This document shows, piece after piece, positions 25,140 through 35,197 of a stretch of DNA of 64,000 nucleotides. The position numbers were made by a program, and so were the translations under genes. The stretch is from Treponema sp. (lineage in GTDB: Bacteria; Spirochaetota; Spirochaetia; Treponematales; Treponemataceae): NCBI GenBank assembly GCA_016286365.1, contig JAEESN010000002.1, forward strand, positions 186,001 to 250,000, written 5' to 3'. Positions within the stretch are counted from its first letter, which is position 1. Every line of letters begins with the position of its first letter. The notes beneath the pieces were generated by a model that saw only the letters and a list, made by a program, of their open reading frames with translations, was not told the origin of the DNA and ran no database searches.

Positions 25140-27506
25140 CTACTTTACTTCAAATGAAAGCTCAGCGCTCTCATTTCCGCATTTTACCGTAATCTTGTGA
25201 TTTCCTTTATTTACCGGAAGATAAAAATAAAACGGCCGGTCCAGCGTTGTATAATATTTTCCATCGTATTCAACTGTTGCCCTGTCTTGTTGACCACCTA
25301 TAATTTCGAAGTTGATGGCCTGCCTTTCTTTATATAAACTTGTTTCGTAAAAAACAGCATTATTGTTCGGTGTTAAAAACGAAAGTTTTGCTGCATGATA
25401 GTCCAGGATTCCTTTTTCTCCGTACAGGCGGAACCACTGCTGGTATTCAGGCGGATAATAAGTTTTTGAGATATGATTTTCTGTTCTGTGCCAGTCGCAT
25501 TTTCCCGGGTTTAAATTTTCAGGAATGTATTCGATGAGCGCTGCAGGACATTCAGGGGTTGCAAGCTTACCCGAAAGAGAGCAGATTCTTTTCTGGACGT
25601 AATGTTCAGGTTTTTTGAATTCTTCAAAAGAAGAATGGTTTTTTGAGTAATGCAGCACAAGTAAATCCAAAACGTTTCGTGCAACCCACGCTGGAAGTGA
25701 GCTACCTGTTTTTCCGATTACAGTTTCTCCGGAAAAGTTTCCCATCCACACTCCGATTGTGTAATCAGGTGTTGCTCCAAGTGCGATGATGTTCTGGTAT
25801 TGATTTGCAGTTCCAGTTTTAAAGATGGAAGGGTAATCTGTCTGGAATGTCTGAGTATAACCAAAACCAAGCGACCTTGAAGCTTTGTCGGAGAGAATGG
25901 AACAGATTACTCTTGCAGTGTCCGGTTCAAAAACCTGTTTTCCACGGCGGGTTATTTTCTGGATTTGGGCGGGGGCGTTTTTCCGGTACGAGAGGGGGAG
26001 GGAGAGGCCGTCGCGGGGAAAAACGCTGAATGCACGGACTAAATCTTTAAGAGGGACTTCCTGGACGCCAAGGGCAATTCCAAGGTCTCCGGTTATAGCT
26101 CCGTGCGAAACATCAATGCCAAGCTCAAAAAGCTTATTTACATATGCATCCACAGATATTTCCGAAAGGGTATCTACAGCCGGAACATTCAGACTGGAAG
26201 CAAGAGCAACCCTCATCCTGATTGGACCGTTATAGCGGTTATTAAAGTTTGCAGGAATGTATACTGCCTGTTCGCCATATTCTTTTGGTATATCTGCGAG
26301 TATCCTTGAAGGATACATTAATGGATTTCCATCTTTATCTTTTGTTTCCATGGCTGTAGCATATAAAAAAGGCTTCATGGAACTTCCCGGCTGATTAGGA
26401 ACTAAAACACCGTCAATCTGGCCGTTATGATTTGTGTCAAAAAAGTCTCCGCTTCCAACCCAGGCTATAACAGAATTATCTTTATTGTTTATTACAAGAA
26501 TAGCACCGTTTGTAATTCGTGCATTGGCAGACTGTTCAAGCGCTTCGTGTAAATAATTTTCTGCACAGAACTGGACATTCAAATCGGCTGCAAGCTGGAT
26601 TTCGTATGGAGGTTTTTCATCGGAAGAAGCCCATAAGTTTTGAAGATAGTTTATGTAGTGAGGCATGTAAAAAGGGTATTTATATTTTTCTGCCTTTTTT
26701 GACGCCGCTAAAAGATTTTCCATGATATTTTCATCAGAAAGCTTTGTTGAAAATGCATTTTTATAGATTAGCAGGGCTTTTTGGGCACAGTTATCGGGAT
26801 GATTAATCGGGTTATAAAGGGACGGGCTTCTTGGAATGACTGCAAGGAGGCAGGCTTCTTCGTCCGTTATGTCTTCTATTTCTTTTCCGAAAAATGTCCT
26901 GGCTGCCGAAGTAATTCCTTCCGAATTCATACCGAATGGAACAGTGTTTAAATAAAGTTCAAGAATCTGGTTTTTAGAAAGCTTTGCTTCGATTTTAAAA
27001 GCGTTTAATACATCCGAAAGTTTTTTTGAAAGTGTTTTTTCCTGAGATGGAGTAATGATTTTAGAAAGCTGCATTGTGATTGTAGAAGCACCACGAACAG
27101 TTCTTCCGGTAGAAGAATTCTGTCTTAAAGCGTTGAGCACAGCAATAAAATCAACTCCTGTATGAAAGAAAAATCTTTTGTCTTCTGCTTCCAGAAATGC
27201 TTTTTTTACATTGGCTGGAATTTTTTTATAAGGAATCCATTCACGGCGTAATCCGTCTTCCAGAGAAGTTACCTGAATAAGATATCCGTTCTGATCATAG
27301 ATTCTTGTGCTGTATGGTTTTTCGCGGAGAGTTTTAAGCTCTTTGTACGGAATGATTTTTAAAACTATAAGAGTTGTATAATTGATTCCCAGAAGAATCA
27401 GGATGATGAGTGAAAGAATTTTGTGTTTATGATAAAAATCTGAAAAAAAAGAGCCAAAAAGCTTTGGATTAAAAGATTTTATTTTGTTTATTAAATTGTG
27501 TTTCAT
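25140..27506 (-). CDS. pbpC: Penicillin-binding protein 1C (bifunctional glycosyltransferase/transpeptidase)
   Basis: A 788-residue class A PBP of the 1C type. A short cytoplasmic tail and a membrane segment (~29-52) precede the GT51 glycosyltransferase domain with EAEDKRFFFHTGVD (catalytic E108) and the GASTITMQL motif. The transpeptidase domain shows PGSSMKPF (S375, K378), SLN (ASSLNVPAVD) and KTGTA, and a BiPBP_C-like beta domain ends the protein. It builds peptidoglycan at the periplasmic face. It is downstream of the alpha-2-macroglobulin gene, a conserved pairing in many bacteria. No ribosome binding site is seen before its ATG because a terminator fills the gap. Confidence 0.94.
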   Translation of the reverse strand: MKHNLINKIKSFNPKLFGSFFSDFYHKHKILSLIILILLGINYTTLIVLKIIPYKELKTLREKPYSTRIYDQNGYLIQVTSLEDGLRREWIPYKKIPANVKKAFLEAEDKRFFFHTGVDFIAVLNALRQNSSTGRTVRGASTITMQLSKIITPSQEKTLSKKLSDVLNAFKIEAKLSKNQILELYLNTVPFGMNSEGITSAARTFFGKEIEDITDEEACLLAVIPRSPSLYNPINHPDNCAQKALLIYKNAFSTKLSDENIMENLLAASKKAEKYKYPFYMPHYINYLQNLWASSDEKPPYEIQLAADLNVQFCAENYLHEALEQSANARITNGAILVINNKDNSVIAWVGSGDFFDTNHNGQIDGVLVPNQPGSSMKPFLYATAMETKDKDGNPLMYPSRILADIPKEYGEQAVYIPANFNNRYNGPIRMRVALASSLNVPAVDTLSEISVDAYVNKLFELGIDVSHGAITGDLGIALGVQEVPLKDLVRAFSVFPRDGLSLPLSYRKNAPAQIQKITRRGKQVFEPDTARVICSILSDKASRSLGFGYTQTFQTDYPSIFKTGTANQYQNIIALGATPDYTIGVWMGNFSGETVIGKTGSSLPAWVARNVLDLLVLHYSKNHSSFEEFKKPEHYVQKRICSLSGKLATPECPAALIEYIPENLNPGKCDWHRTENHISKTYYPPEYQQWFRLYGEKGILDYHAAKLSFLTPNNNAVFYETSLYKERQAINFEIIGGQQDRATVEYDGKYYTTLDRPFYFYLPVNKGNHKITVKCGNESAELSFEVK

Positions 27507-27510
27507 AATA

Positions 27511-27557
27511 AAAAAAAGTTGCCTTAGAAACAGTATATACTATTTCTAAGACAACTT
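27511..27557 (-). terminator. Terminator/attenuator between alpha-2-macroglobulin and pbpC
   Basis: Arms AAGTTG-C-CTTAGAAA (27516-27530) and TTTCTAAG-A-CAACTT (27543-27557) pair over 14 of 15 positions around a 12-base loop. On the minus strand the hairpin is followed by a run of seven T, and the pbpC ATG begins 4 bases after it. This is a strong rho-independent terminator placed directly against a start codon, so pbpC expression would need read-through. Confidence 0.85.
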
Positions 27558-27570
27558 TAATAGCGATTAA

Positions 27571-30500
27571 CTATTTAATCTGAACTAAATATCCGTCGCT
27601 TCGTCCGAATACTTCCGGTTCGTACATACATTCAGACTGAACAGGAGGTGTTGGATAAACACCGCGTCTTGTTGCCCTGAATGTGAACGAAACAGTCTTT
27701 GAGCCTGAATAGAAGCTGTCCCAGAAGAACTGAACTTCGTTATCAAGAATAGTCTGATTACTGTAGTTTACGTATGAATAATAATCATCGTAGTAATAGC
27801 TTTCAGAATCGTAGTAATCTTCCGGAGATCTTGATGGAAGTGTTACAAACTTCTTATCGAGGATTTCGGCACCAGATGGAACCGGACATCTTAAAGCAAC
27901 GTAGTATCTGTCTCGTTTAGAAGACAGGCGGATTGTTGCCTTATATGTTCTTCCGTCTTCAAGAGTGATTACAGAATTTCTTCCGTTTTCTTTGTTGATT
28001 ATTTCACCTGTATAGTAATCAGTAATTGTGTAATCAACTGTAAGACCTTCATCCCTCTTATTCTGCATTTCATCAGGTAATGCATAGTTCATTAAAAGAG
28101 TATAGAAGAGATATCCTGTACCATCTTTTGCAAATGTAACTGGGATAATCTTATCTTTTGGAAGATTCTTTACAAGTTCATCTTCGAATGGAAGCTTGAG
28201 TACCTTAGGTTTTGCATTTACACCCTTGAAGGATTCTTTTACGGCTTCTTTTCCGTTAAGAGAAACTGTAGCAGTATAGTTTGTATTATCCAGGTTACGA
28301 GCCTTGATGTATGAGTAGATAGAATCGAGTACGTGTGCTGTAGTTGTTGTACTCTGCCAGTATCCTGCTTTCTGTTCCATAAGGAGAGTATAGAGGAGTC
28401 TGTCTACCATCTTGTCGTTTGGATTAATCTGAGCATAAAGCTGTAAGAGTAATGCAAGTTCCTGAGTCTTGTCGTTATACCAGTACCAGTTTCTGTTTTT
28501 CTGTTTATGAGAAACTGTAACAGAGCGTTCAACCGGCTGGAGATATGCTCTTAAATGATCTGCAATTTCTTTTCCAATCTTTTTAGAGCTTGAAGCTTTA
28601 CCAAAGTTATATGCAAGACCGACTAATGCTTCTTCCGAAATTGTGAGAGAGTTTCTTGTTTTGTTCAACTTAGAAAGAAGAAGTTCACAAGAGTCGTCTC
28701 CGAGCATCTTGAGTACAAAGCAGTAGTAAGCCTGCATGTATGTATCTCCTTCCTGCTTGTCGATATTTGCCTTAAGATATTTTACAAGCTTATTGATATC
28801 GTAACCGAGTTCATTGTCTGTATAGCCTCTCTGTTTTGCAGCCGCATAGATGTAAGCAAGTCTTAAAGAAACATAGAAGTTTTCTTTTATTGAATCATCC
28901 GGCCAGTAAGGGAATCCACCATTTCCATGCTGTACATCACCCCATTTCTGTGTGAATGATGTTACACACTTCTTAACGTTAGAAATCTTACTGTCCATTG
29001 TCATGTTGAATACATCTATGTAATCTCCAAAGAGAACTAAAGGAAGAACTCTAGAAGACTGCTGTTCCATACATCCGTAAGGATATCCAAAGAGGTAATT
29101 TACAGAAGAACTTAAGATTCCAAGACGTGTTGCATCGAGTGTGAATGTAAGATCACCTCTTCCATCTTTAGCAAAGCCAGGGATTGCAAGTTCTTCTACA
29201 ACCTTAGTTTTTGGAGCATCTGTTGTCTGGCCAAAGAGTGCAACAGTATCGTAAACATAAGTTTTTTCGATTACGATTGGTGTAACAAGTTTTTCGTTCA
29301 GTACATCAGATTTAATTGTATAAACAAGTTCTACAGTTCCTGCCTTTTCTGCAGCTACATCAAAGTAAACCACAGAAGAATCTCCGGCACCTACATAAAC
29401 CTTGTGTTTTGCAGGACCATCAACAAATGCTTTTCCAGGAACAGTCTTTCTTCCTTCCTGAATATCCTGGAATGTATCTTTTACAGGAGTATTTGCTTCC
29501 ATAGAAACAGTTACTGTAATCGGCTTGTCCTGAAGGTTAGTGATAAGAACACCACATTCTGCAGTATCGCGTTCACGCATTCTTCTTGGTTGTACCTGCT
29601 GAACATTTACAGGATTCTGTGCCTGGATTTCTTTTTCCTGGAGGGCAAAAAGATCGTCTTTAACACCGAATGCTGTTACACGGTAAGTAGTAAGGTTGTC
29701 CGGCATCTTGAATGTACATGTAACCTTACCGTTCTTATCTGTGATGAGGGCCGGTTCAAAGAATGCAGTTGGTCTAAAGTCTTTTCTTTCCTGATCCTTA
29801 GTTCCTTCTGCATCACCACCCTGGAGGTTTTTAATACTGTAAGTTACAGGATCCATGATATTAGCTCGAGAATCACCACCGGTTACAGAAAGAGGGAAGT
29901 TATATCTTGAGTAGAAGTAAGAGATAGGATCTGGAACGTGGTAATCGATCAAATCAAGAACACCGCGGTCTACAGCCATAGCAGTTAATTCTGCGCCTTC
30001 AAGAGGTTTTCCGTTCTTTGTTGCAGTAAGGGTGATTTTTGCAGTTTCACCAGGTTTATAAATATTTTTGTCCGATTCTACTTTTACAGAGAATGCACGT
30101 ACATAAGGGTTTACGAAAATCGGAGCAACACCATAGTATCCCTTAGGTTTGTCTAAGTCGGTTTCGCCATATTCGTGAGTAGGTTTTCCTGAACGTACTG
30201 AGTATGAAGAAACAGATACATAAATTACAGGAACGTAGTTAGAAGCAATCTTTACGTCGATTACGTTAGAAGGAGAATCAAAGTGTCTTACTTCTTCTGT
30301 AAAGATACCTTCGCGTTCAACTGTAATAAGATAATCACCACTTGGGAGTGAGCTTTCGAGGAGGAGCTGAGCAGTTTCTCCAGGATTATATTCATTCTTG
30401 TCCGGAGTGATGTTTATAGACTGACTGTTATAGCGGTCGTACCAGTAAGAAGTTCCACCGGTTGCATAGAATTCGTAGAGTGTTTTAACTTCTTTTCTGT

Positions 30501-33500
30501 TTTCGTCGTAACCTGTGATGTAAACAGAGTACCATCCGCATTTTTTTGGAGTAAAGCTGAACTGATTTAATTTAGTATCAAGCTCTCCTTCCTGAACATT
30601 TTCTTCAACTTCTTCGTAGCGTGTATAAACGGTGTCATCAACACTCTGTTCGTGTACGACTCTCCATGTGTGGAGGTTGATTGAGTATTCAAGATTAGAA
30701 ACCTGATCCTTAATCTGTTTTGCGTTGAGTTTGTTTCCGTCTGTATCTACAAGAACGTAATCAAAAGTAACCTTTGTATTAATCTTTGGATATCCGCCTG
30801 CTTTTCCTGCTCGTCTAAGACCTGCATAATAAGTTGCCGGATGAACGAGGAATGAGCTTGAAGTATAAATCCTCTGATTAGAAACATCTGTTACGCTTGC
30901 TTCTGCACGGTAAATATAAGGATCTCCACCCTGCTGTGGTTTTGTAGAGCATGAAACATTTGCATTTCCGCTTGAATCAAGATTGCCGTATGAATCAGAC
31001 CAGTATTCTCTGTCGCCGTACCAGCGTCTTGAACCGAATGTAAAGTCCTTTGTTTCTGGAGTTCTTGGATTGAATCTTGTCTGCTGGATGTACCAGTTCA
31101 AAGAGTAAGAAGCATTGCTTAAAGCTCCACCTGCAAGATAGCTTGCATTGAGTTTTGCTGCAATGGTGTCGTTGGCAAAGAATTTATCTGAACCGGCTGT
31201 AATAGAAGCCTGAGAACGAACTTTTTCGAAGTATGCAACAGTGAAAGAAGTTGTAAAGTAATCTTTATAGCCATCTCTGTAGTATTTAATTATATAAGTT
31301 CCAGGTTCAGTACCGTCTGGAATCTTAAATGAACCGTAGAAACCACCGTTTTCGGAAGTTGTTCCATACATCGGGCTGATGATTTCTGAGCTGTCGTACC
31401 ATGAACCTTCACATCTGATTGTGTAATTCATGCCATCCACAGTTTTTAAAGTTCCAAGAGCCTGATTGCGGTCAATTCCACGGAAGGTAACAGTTTCGCC
31501 AGGTTTATAAAGACCACGGTCTGTGAACATGAAAGTTCTCTGTTCAACATTGTTTACATAAGAAACAGAAGAAGTAGAAACACCTTCGCGCCATGAGCTG
31601 TGAGAATATGGGCTGAAGATAACCTTATCGTTTCCGCTTTCTACATAAACATAAGTATTTACATAGTAGCCGTTTCTGTTCTTAAGTTTAGAAATATAAT
31701 CAGCTACCTGACTTGATGAATAGTTGAGGACACAAAGACCGTTTTTATCTGTAGTTCCCGAGGCAAATGCGTTAGATTTATAATCACTATAAGGTAATGA
31801 AGTGTTCTGCGATAAGTGAAGATAAACTTTTGCATTTGGAACAGGTTTACCGGTAGAAAGTTTTGTTACAAGTAAAACAGATTTATTGATTGCGTTTCGT
31901 GCTGTAACACCAAGGTCTGTAACCTGAACAGTCATGTGATTAGTATTTGTAGAACGACCGTCATTATAGCTGTAGTATGAATCATAAGTACCGGTAGCAT
32001 AGAAGCGGACAAATCCGTATCCGTCTTTAGAAAGATAAGGATTCAAATCAACTTCTTCAAAATTTCTGCGGTTTCTTACGTTTGTTTCAAAGTAAGTCTT
32101 TTTAATACCGTAATCTCTGCCCTCTACAAAGAAAGATTCTTCATCATTTCTCCAGTTGTAGCTTGTATCAAGAGGATTCAAAGTATTAGAAAGTGTGTAA
32201 TGACCGTCTGCATTCATGTATTCAAAAAGGAGTTTATGAGGGAACTGAGCTTCGAGAATACGTGAGCCTGAATCAAGATATCTTACATAACCCGAAATAG
32301 GTCTGATTTTGAATGAATGTCTTGCAGCAACAGAATTTTCTGTGTCTATAAGTGACTGACCATAAATATCTTTAATCTTCTCGCTAAAGCTGATTGTGTA
32401 ATTTTCATCGAGGGTTAATGGAAGACCCTTGATTGTAAGATATGTGCCCGAAAGAACAAGGTTTTCGTCCTTAAGCCTAAAACCCGGAATGCTGATTTTA
32501 ATATTATTTAAAAGTGTGTTGCGGTTAGGAAGTTGAGAGAAAGAAACTTCAAGAGAATAGCGTCCTTCCTTATCTGGATAACCAGCCCACTGAGAGATAT
32601 TATTGATTTTGAATGGTTTTAAAGTGTAGTAAGTATGTTTGTCCGAATAATATCCGTCTTTTAAGTTAACTTCTACATATGCATCGTGAGGAACAGGGTC
32701 TCGGATAGTAATGCTGAATGTATTTGTTTTTCCAAGTTCCTTATTTGCAACGTGAGTGTAATCCCAGCGGAAATATTCTTCGTAAACCGGAGTAATCTGG
32801 AATCTTACTTTTTTATTGTTAACCCTTACTATAAGATTATCCCTTACCTTAGAAGAAGAAACCTGATAGTTAAAGCGGATGAGCATTTTATTTTCGTTAG
32901 GAGGAGTAACACCTACGTACTGGTTGTAAGAATAGTTTTCGTTCTTTGTAAATCCAGGCCATACTCGTTTGAGGCTTAAAGGTTCAGCTTTTGTTGTAAA
33001 TGTTGTCTGACCCTGAATTTTATCACCGGAATTTGATTTTAAGTTTGGATCGATTGTGATTGTATATTCGATTGAAGGATCTGCTGCTTCCGAAGCTTCA
33101 AAACTTAAATGCTGTGTACCGTACCAGATGAAAGTACCTTTTAATGGAGGTGTGATTTTCATTACTTTCGAAGTGGTAGAAGGACTCTGATCAAGCGAAG
33201 TTAATGCTTTTACAGGTTTAGAGAAAACAACATAGAAAGTAGGGAAGCGGTTTTCAGAAACTACTGTAGAAAGAGGACCCCAGTCTTCGATGTAGAATGA
33301 GTGATCCGGAATTTCTTCGCCTTCTTCGTTTGTAGTGGTAGAAGTAAATTCAGGAGAAACAACCCTTTCTGTAGCCTTTGGGACATCCTGACGTTCTGTT
33401 TTATAAACAGTTTTATAATCCTTTAAGTCTCTTAAGCCCGGTATAACAGATTCAGTCTTCTGATTATTTTCTGCAGAAGAAGTGTTTTTAATCTTTTCCG

Positions 33501-33747
33501 GATTAGCATTGATTTCGTCCGGAGTTTCTGTTATATAAACAGGTTTTAAGTACTTAACGATTTCCGAGGCCGGAACTGTGGCATAAGTACTATCTACATC
33601 TATTTCTTTATAGCCGGCGCGTGGTGCACCAGAGTTATCAAGAGCGCGTTTTTTAAAAGAAGCTTCCGAAGGATCTTTTGCACAGTTTGATAAAAGAAAT
33701 ACACATAAAATAGAGCATAAACTTAAGGTGAATTTTTTAAATTTCAT
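27571..33747 (-). CDS. Bacterial alpha-2-macroglobulin lipoprotein (thioester protease trap)
   Basis: A 2058-residue lipoprotein with signal peptide and lipobox (LLSNC, lipidated C22). It has many macroglobulin (MG) beta domains, an alpha-2-macroglobulin core with a bait-like region (~1400), and a thioester motif CMEQ with C1559 and Q1562 followed by an all-helical domain (~1560-1870) and receptor-like C-terminal domains. Such proteins trap attacking proteases covalently in the periplasm. They pair with PBP1C, which repairs damaged peptidoglycan. The intact thioester places it with the YfhM-type rather than the thioester-less group. A Tyr/Ser-rich segment (YYDSESYYYDDYYSY) near the C-terminus is unusual. 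Confidence 0.93.
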   Translation of the reverse strand: MKFKKFTLSLCSILCVFLLSNCAKDPSEASFKKRALDNSGAPRAGYKEIDVDSTYATVPASEIVKYLKPVYITETPDEINANPEKIKNTSSAENNQKTESVIPGLRDLKDYKTVYKTERQDVPKATERVVSPEFTSTTTNEEGEEIPDHSFYIEDWGPLSTVVSENRFPTFYVVFSKPVKALTSLDQSPSTTSKVMKITPPLKGTFIWYGTQHLSFEASEAADPSIEYTITIDPNLKSNSGDKIQGQTTFTTKAEPLSLKRVWPGFTKNENYSYNQYVGVTPPNENKMLIRFNYQVSSSKVRDNLIVRVNNKKVRFQITPVYEEYFRWDYTHVANKELGKTNTFSITIRDPVPHDAYVEVNLKDGYYSDKHTYYTLKPFKINNISQWAGYPDKEGRYSLEVSFSQLPNRNTLLNNIKISIPGFRLKDENLVLSGTYLTIKGLPLTLDENYTISFSEKIKDIYGQSLIDTENSVAARHSFKIRPISGYVRYLDSGSRILEAQFPHKLLFEYMNADGHYTLSNTLNPLDTSYNWRNDEESFFVEGRDYGIKKTYFETNVRNRRNFEEVDLNPYLSKDGYGFVRFYATGTYDSYYSYNDGRSTNTNHMTVQVTDLGVTARNAINKSVLLVTKLSTGKPVPNAKVYLHLSQNTSLPYSDYKSNAFASGTTDKNGLCVLNYSSSQVADYISKLKNRNGYYVNTYVYVESGNDKVIFSPYSHSSWREGVSTSSVSYVNNVEQRTFMFTDRGLYKPGETVTFRGIDRNQALGTLKTVDGMNYTIRCEGSWYDSSEIISPMYGTTSENGGFYGSFKIPDGTEPGTYIIKYYRDGYKDYFTTSFTVAYFEKVRSQASITAGSDKFFANDTIAAKLNASYLAGGALSNASYSLNWYIQQTRFNPRTPETKDFTFGSRRWYGDREYWSDSYGNLDSSGNANVSCSTKPQQGGDPYIYRAEASVTDVSNQRIYTSSSFLVHPATYYAGLRRAGKAGGYPKINTKVTFDYVLVDTDGNKLNAKQIKDQVSNLEYSINLHTWRVVHEQSVDDTVYTRYEEVEENVQEGELDTKLNQFSFTPKKCGWYSVYITGYDENRKEVKTLYEFYATGGTSYWYDRYNSQSINITPDKNEYNPGETAQLLLESSLPSGDYLITVEREGIFTEEVRHFDSPSNVIDVKIASNYVPVIYVSVSSYSVRSGKPTHEYGETDLDKPKGYYGVAPIFVNPYVRAFSVKVESDKNIYKPGETAKITLTATKNGKPLEGAELTAMAVDRGVLDLIDYHVPDPISYFYSRYNFPLSVTGGDSRANIMDPVTYSIKNLQGGDAEGTKDQERKDFRPTAFFEPALITDKNGKVTCTFKMPDNLTTYRVTAFGVKDDLFALQEKEIQAQNPVNVQQVQPRRMRERDTAECGVLITNLQDKPITVTVSMEANTPVKDTFQDIQEGRKTVPGKAFVDGPAKHKVYVGAGDSSVVYFDVAAEKAGTVELVYTIKSDVLNEKLVTPIVIEKTYVYDTVALFGQTTDAPKTKVVEELAIPGFAKDGRGDLTFTLDATRLGILSSSVNYLFGYPYGCMEQQSSRVLPLVLFGDYIDVFNMTMDSKISNVKKCVTSFTQKWGDVQHGNGGFPYWPDDSIKENFYVSLRLAYIYAAAKQRGYTDNELGYDINKLVKYLKANIDKQEGDTYMQAYYCFVLKMLGDDSCELLLSKLNKTRNSLTISEEALVGLAYNFGKASSSKKIGKEIADHLRAYLQPVERSVTVSHKQKNRNWYWYNDKTQELALLLQLYAQINPNDKMVDRLLYTLLMEQKAGYWQSTTTTAHVLDSIYSYIKARNLDNTNYTATVSLNGKEAVKESFKGVNAKPKVLKLPFEDELVKNLPKDKIIPVTFAKDGTGYLFYTLLMNYALPDEMQNKRDEGLTVDYTITDYYTGEIINKENGRNSVITLEDGRTYKATIRLSSKRDRYYVALRCPVPSGAEILDKKFVTLPSRSPEDYYDSESYYYDDYYSYVNYSNQTILDNEVQFFWDSFYSGSKTVSFTFRATRRGVYPTPPVQSECMYEPEVFGRSDGYLVQIK

Positions 33748-33778
33748 ATAAACCTCTTTCTTTGGTGATTTGGTTTTA

Positions 33779-33784
33779 ATTATA
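33779..33784 (-). promoter_or_regulatory. Probable -10 box of the alpha-2-macroglobulin gene
   Basis: A perfect TATAAT on the minus strand lies ~30 bases before the ATG at 33747, with an AGAGG ribosome binding site in between. No good -35 is visible. The rest of the 156-bp gap (33748-33903) is AT-rich, with near-repeats of TTGATTTAT at its far end. Confidence 0.4.
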
Positions 33785-33903
33785 CTATGAGTACTTTTAT
33801 TTTCCTATATAAATAAGCGTAAATAAGAAAACACTTATAAATTTTTCTTGCTGATTATGATTCTGGAAGGGAATTTAGGGTGATTTATATTGATTTATGT
33901 TGA

Positions 33904-34434
33904 TTATTGAAGGATTCCCCGGCGTGCCCAGTTTAATACTTCCGTGGTGATTTTTACCTGTGTGGAATTCAAAAGGATGTAGTTTTTTTCTTTGTCTGTT
34001 TCTATCATTATTGCAGAATTTGAAACTTCTTTTACCCCTTTTATGTCTTTTAAACTGATTTCGTAATTCTGTGTGATGTTTTTATTTATGCAGCGCTGGC
34101 TTGTGATTAAAAAAACACCTTCGTTATTTTTCTGGCTTGTTTCTGTGGCAAAATAAAGAATTTCATCAGTCTGAGGTTTAAAGGTCGGATAATTTATAGG
34201 CGGAAGTTTTGATTTTTCTGTGAGCGGAAGCTTATAAAGATTTGTATCGACATAAGGATTTTTGTAGCCGTTTACGGGGCTTTGTGTAAATTTTGTAAGC
34301 TGAAAAAACGAGATGATTGTAAAAGCGATGAGTAAAAAAAGGATAGCATAGAAAAACCTTGGCCCAAGAGGAAGAAAGAGAAGACCTCCAAGAATAGTAA
34401 TTACGATGCATGAAAAGATTTTGTATTTTCGCAT
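33904..34434 (-). CDS. Membrane protein with C-terminal PH-like domain, unknown function
   Basis: A 176-residue protein with two membrane segments (~5-22 and ~27-46) and a soluble C-terminal half. The sequence GVFLITSQRCINKN followed by YEISLKDIKGVKEVSNSAIMIET resembles bacterial PH-like domains, which are often membrane anchored; this is a tentative match. Its start lies inside the end of the ABC ATPase gene (34-base overlap), so it is translationally linked to it. No function in transport is claimed. Confidence 0.6.
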   Translation of the reverse strand: MRKYKIFSCIVITILGGLLFLPLGPRFFYAILFLLIAFTIISFFQLTKFTQSPVNGYKNPYVDTNLYKLPLTEKSKLPPINYPTFKPQTDEILYFATETSQKNNEGVFLITSQRCINKNITQNYEISLKDIKGVKEVSNSAIMIETDKEKNYILLNSTQVKITTEVLNWARRGILQ

Positions 34435-35174
34435 TTAAAATCAACTCCAAAAGTAGTTTTAAGATTTTCCAGAGACATAACTTTTTCTTTTTCCCCTGTG
34501 ATGATATTTTTTCCAGGCGGAAGAAGCATTATCCTGTCGGCATACCGGTTAGCAAGATTTATGTTATGAATAGTCGTAATGATTCCAATATCATTTTTAT
34601 GTGCAGTCTCTTTTAAAAATTCCAGGAGGTGCGGCTCATAAACGTAATCAAGAGAGGAAGAAGGTTCATCAAGGAGCATAAAAAGAGGTTTCTGGGCAAG
34701 ACAGCGTGCAATCCTGACCTTCTGAAACTCTCCGCCCGAAAGATTGTGTATTTTTCTTTCCGCAAAATCAGTAAGCTCGAGTTCAGAAAGAACTTCATCA
34801 GTGATTTTATAATCTTCTTTTGACCAGATTCCATTTTTAGAAAAAGCGTATCGCCCCTGAAGAACAAAATCATGCACTGTAAAATTCCACTCTGAAAATT
34901 CTGACTGCTGTAAATACGCTATGAGCCTTGCACATTCTTTTCTTTTTAAGCTGGTAATTGTCTGTCCGTTTACCTGAGGCAAAGAGTCTGCCTTTGTGAT
35001 TCTTAATCCGTCGTAAGGAAGACCCGCAAGAAGCGAAAGCAGGGTTGATTTTCCGGATCCGTTTGGTCCGCAAAGACAGATAAACTCACCTGAAGAAGCG
35101 TTTAGAGAAATATTGTTTAAAATGAGTTTATCTTTGTAAGAAGCCGTAAGATTTTTTACAACAAGCGTATTCAC
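34401..35174 (-). CDS. ABC importer ATPase, FecE/BtuD type (iron-chelate or cobalamin)
   Basis: An ATPase of about 257 residues of the iron-siderophore/heme/cobalamin importer group: Walker A GPNGSGKS, Q-loop region AYLQQSEF, signature LSGGE, Walker B FMLLDEP followed by SSLD, and H-loop TIHN. The start is chosen as GTG at 35174, because the domain begins right there (NTLVVKNL) and a TATAAT box ends 7 nt upstream; an ATG at 35183 lies inside that box. The matching permease is at 38005-39087 and a binding protein at 41272-42126, so the importer genes are split by tldD/pmbA and others. The ligand is not certain. Confidence 0.85.
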   Translation of the reverse strand: MNTLVVKNLTASYKDKLILNNISLNASSGEFICLCGPNGSGKSTLLSLLAGLPYDGLRITKADSLPQVNGQTITSLKRKECARLIAYLQQSEFSEWNFTVHDFVLQGRYAFSKNGIWSKEDYKITDEVLSELELTDFAERKIHNLSGGEFQKVRIARCLAQKPLFMLLDEPSSSLDYVYEPHLLEFLKETAHKNDIGIITTIHNINLANRYADRIMLLPPGKNIITGEKEKVMSLENLKTTFGVDFKCENTKSFHAS

Positions 35175-35187
35175 AAAAATCATTATA
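35175..35187 (-). promoter_or_regulatory. -10 box abutting the ABC ATPase GTG (leaderless type)
   Basis: TATAAT at 35187-35182 (minus) is followed by 7 nt and the GTG at 35174, without a ribosome binding site. A clear -35 is not visible. Confidence 0.4.
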
Positions 35188-35197
35188 TCATAATTTT

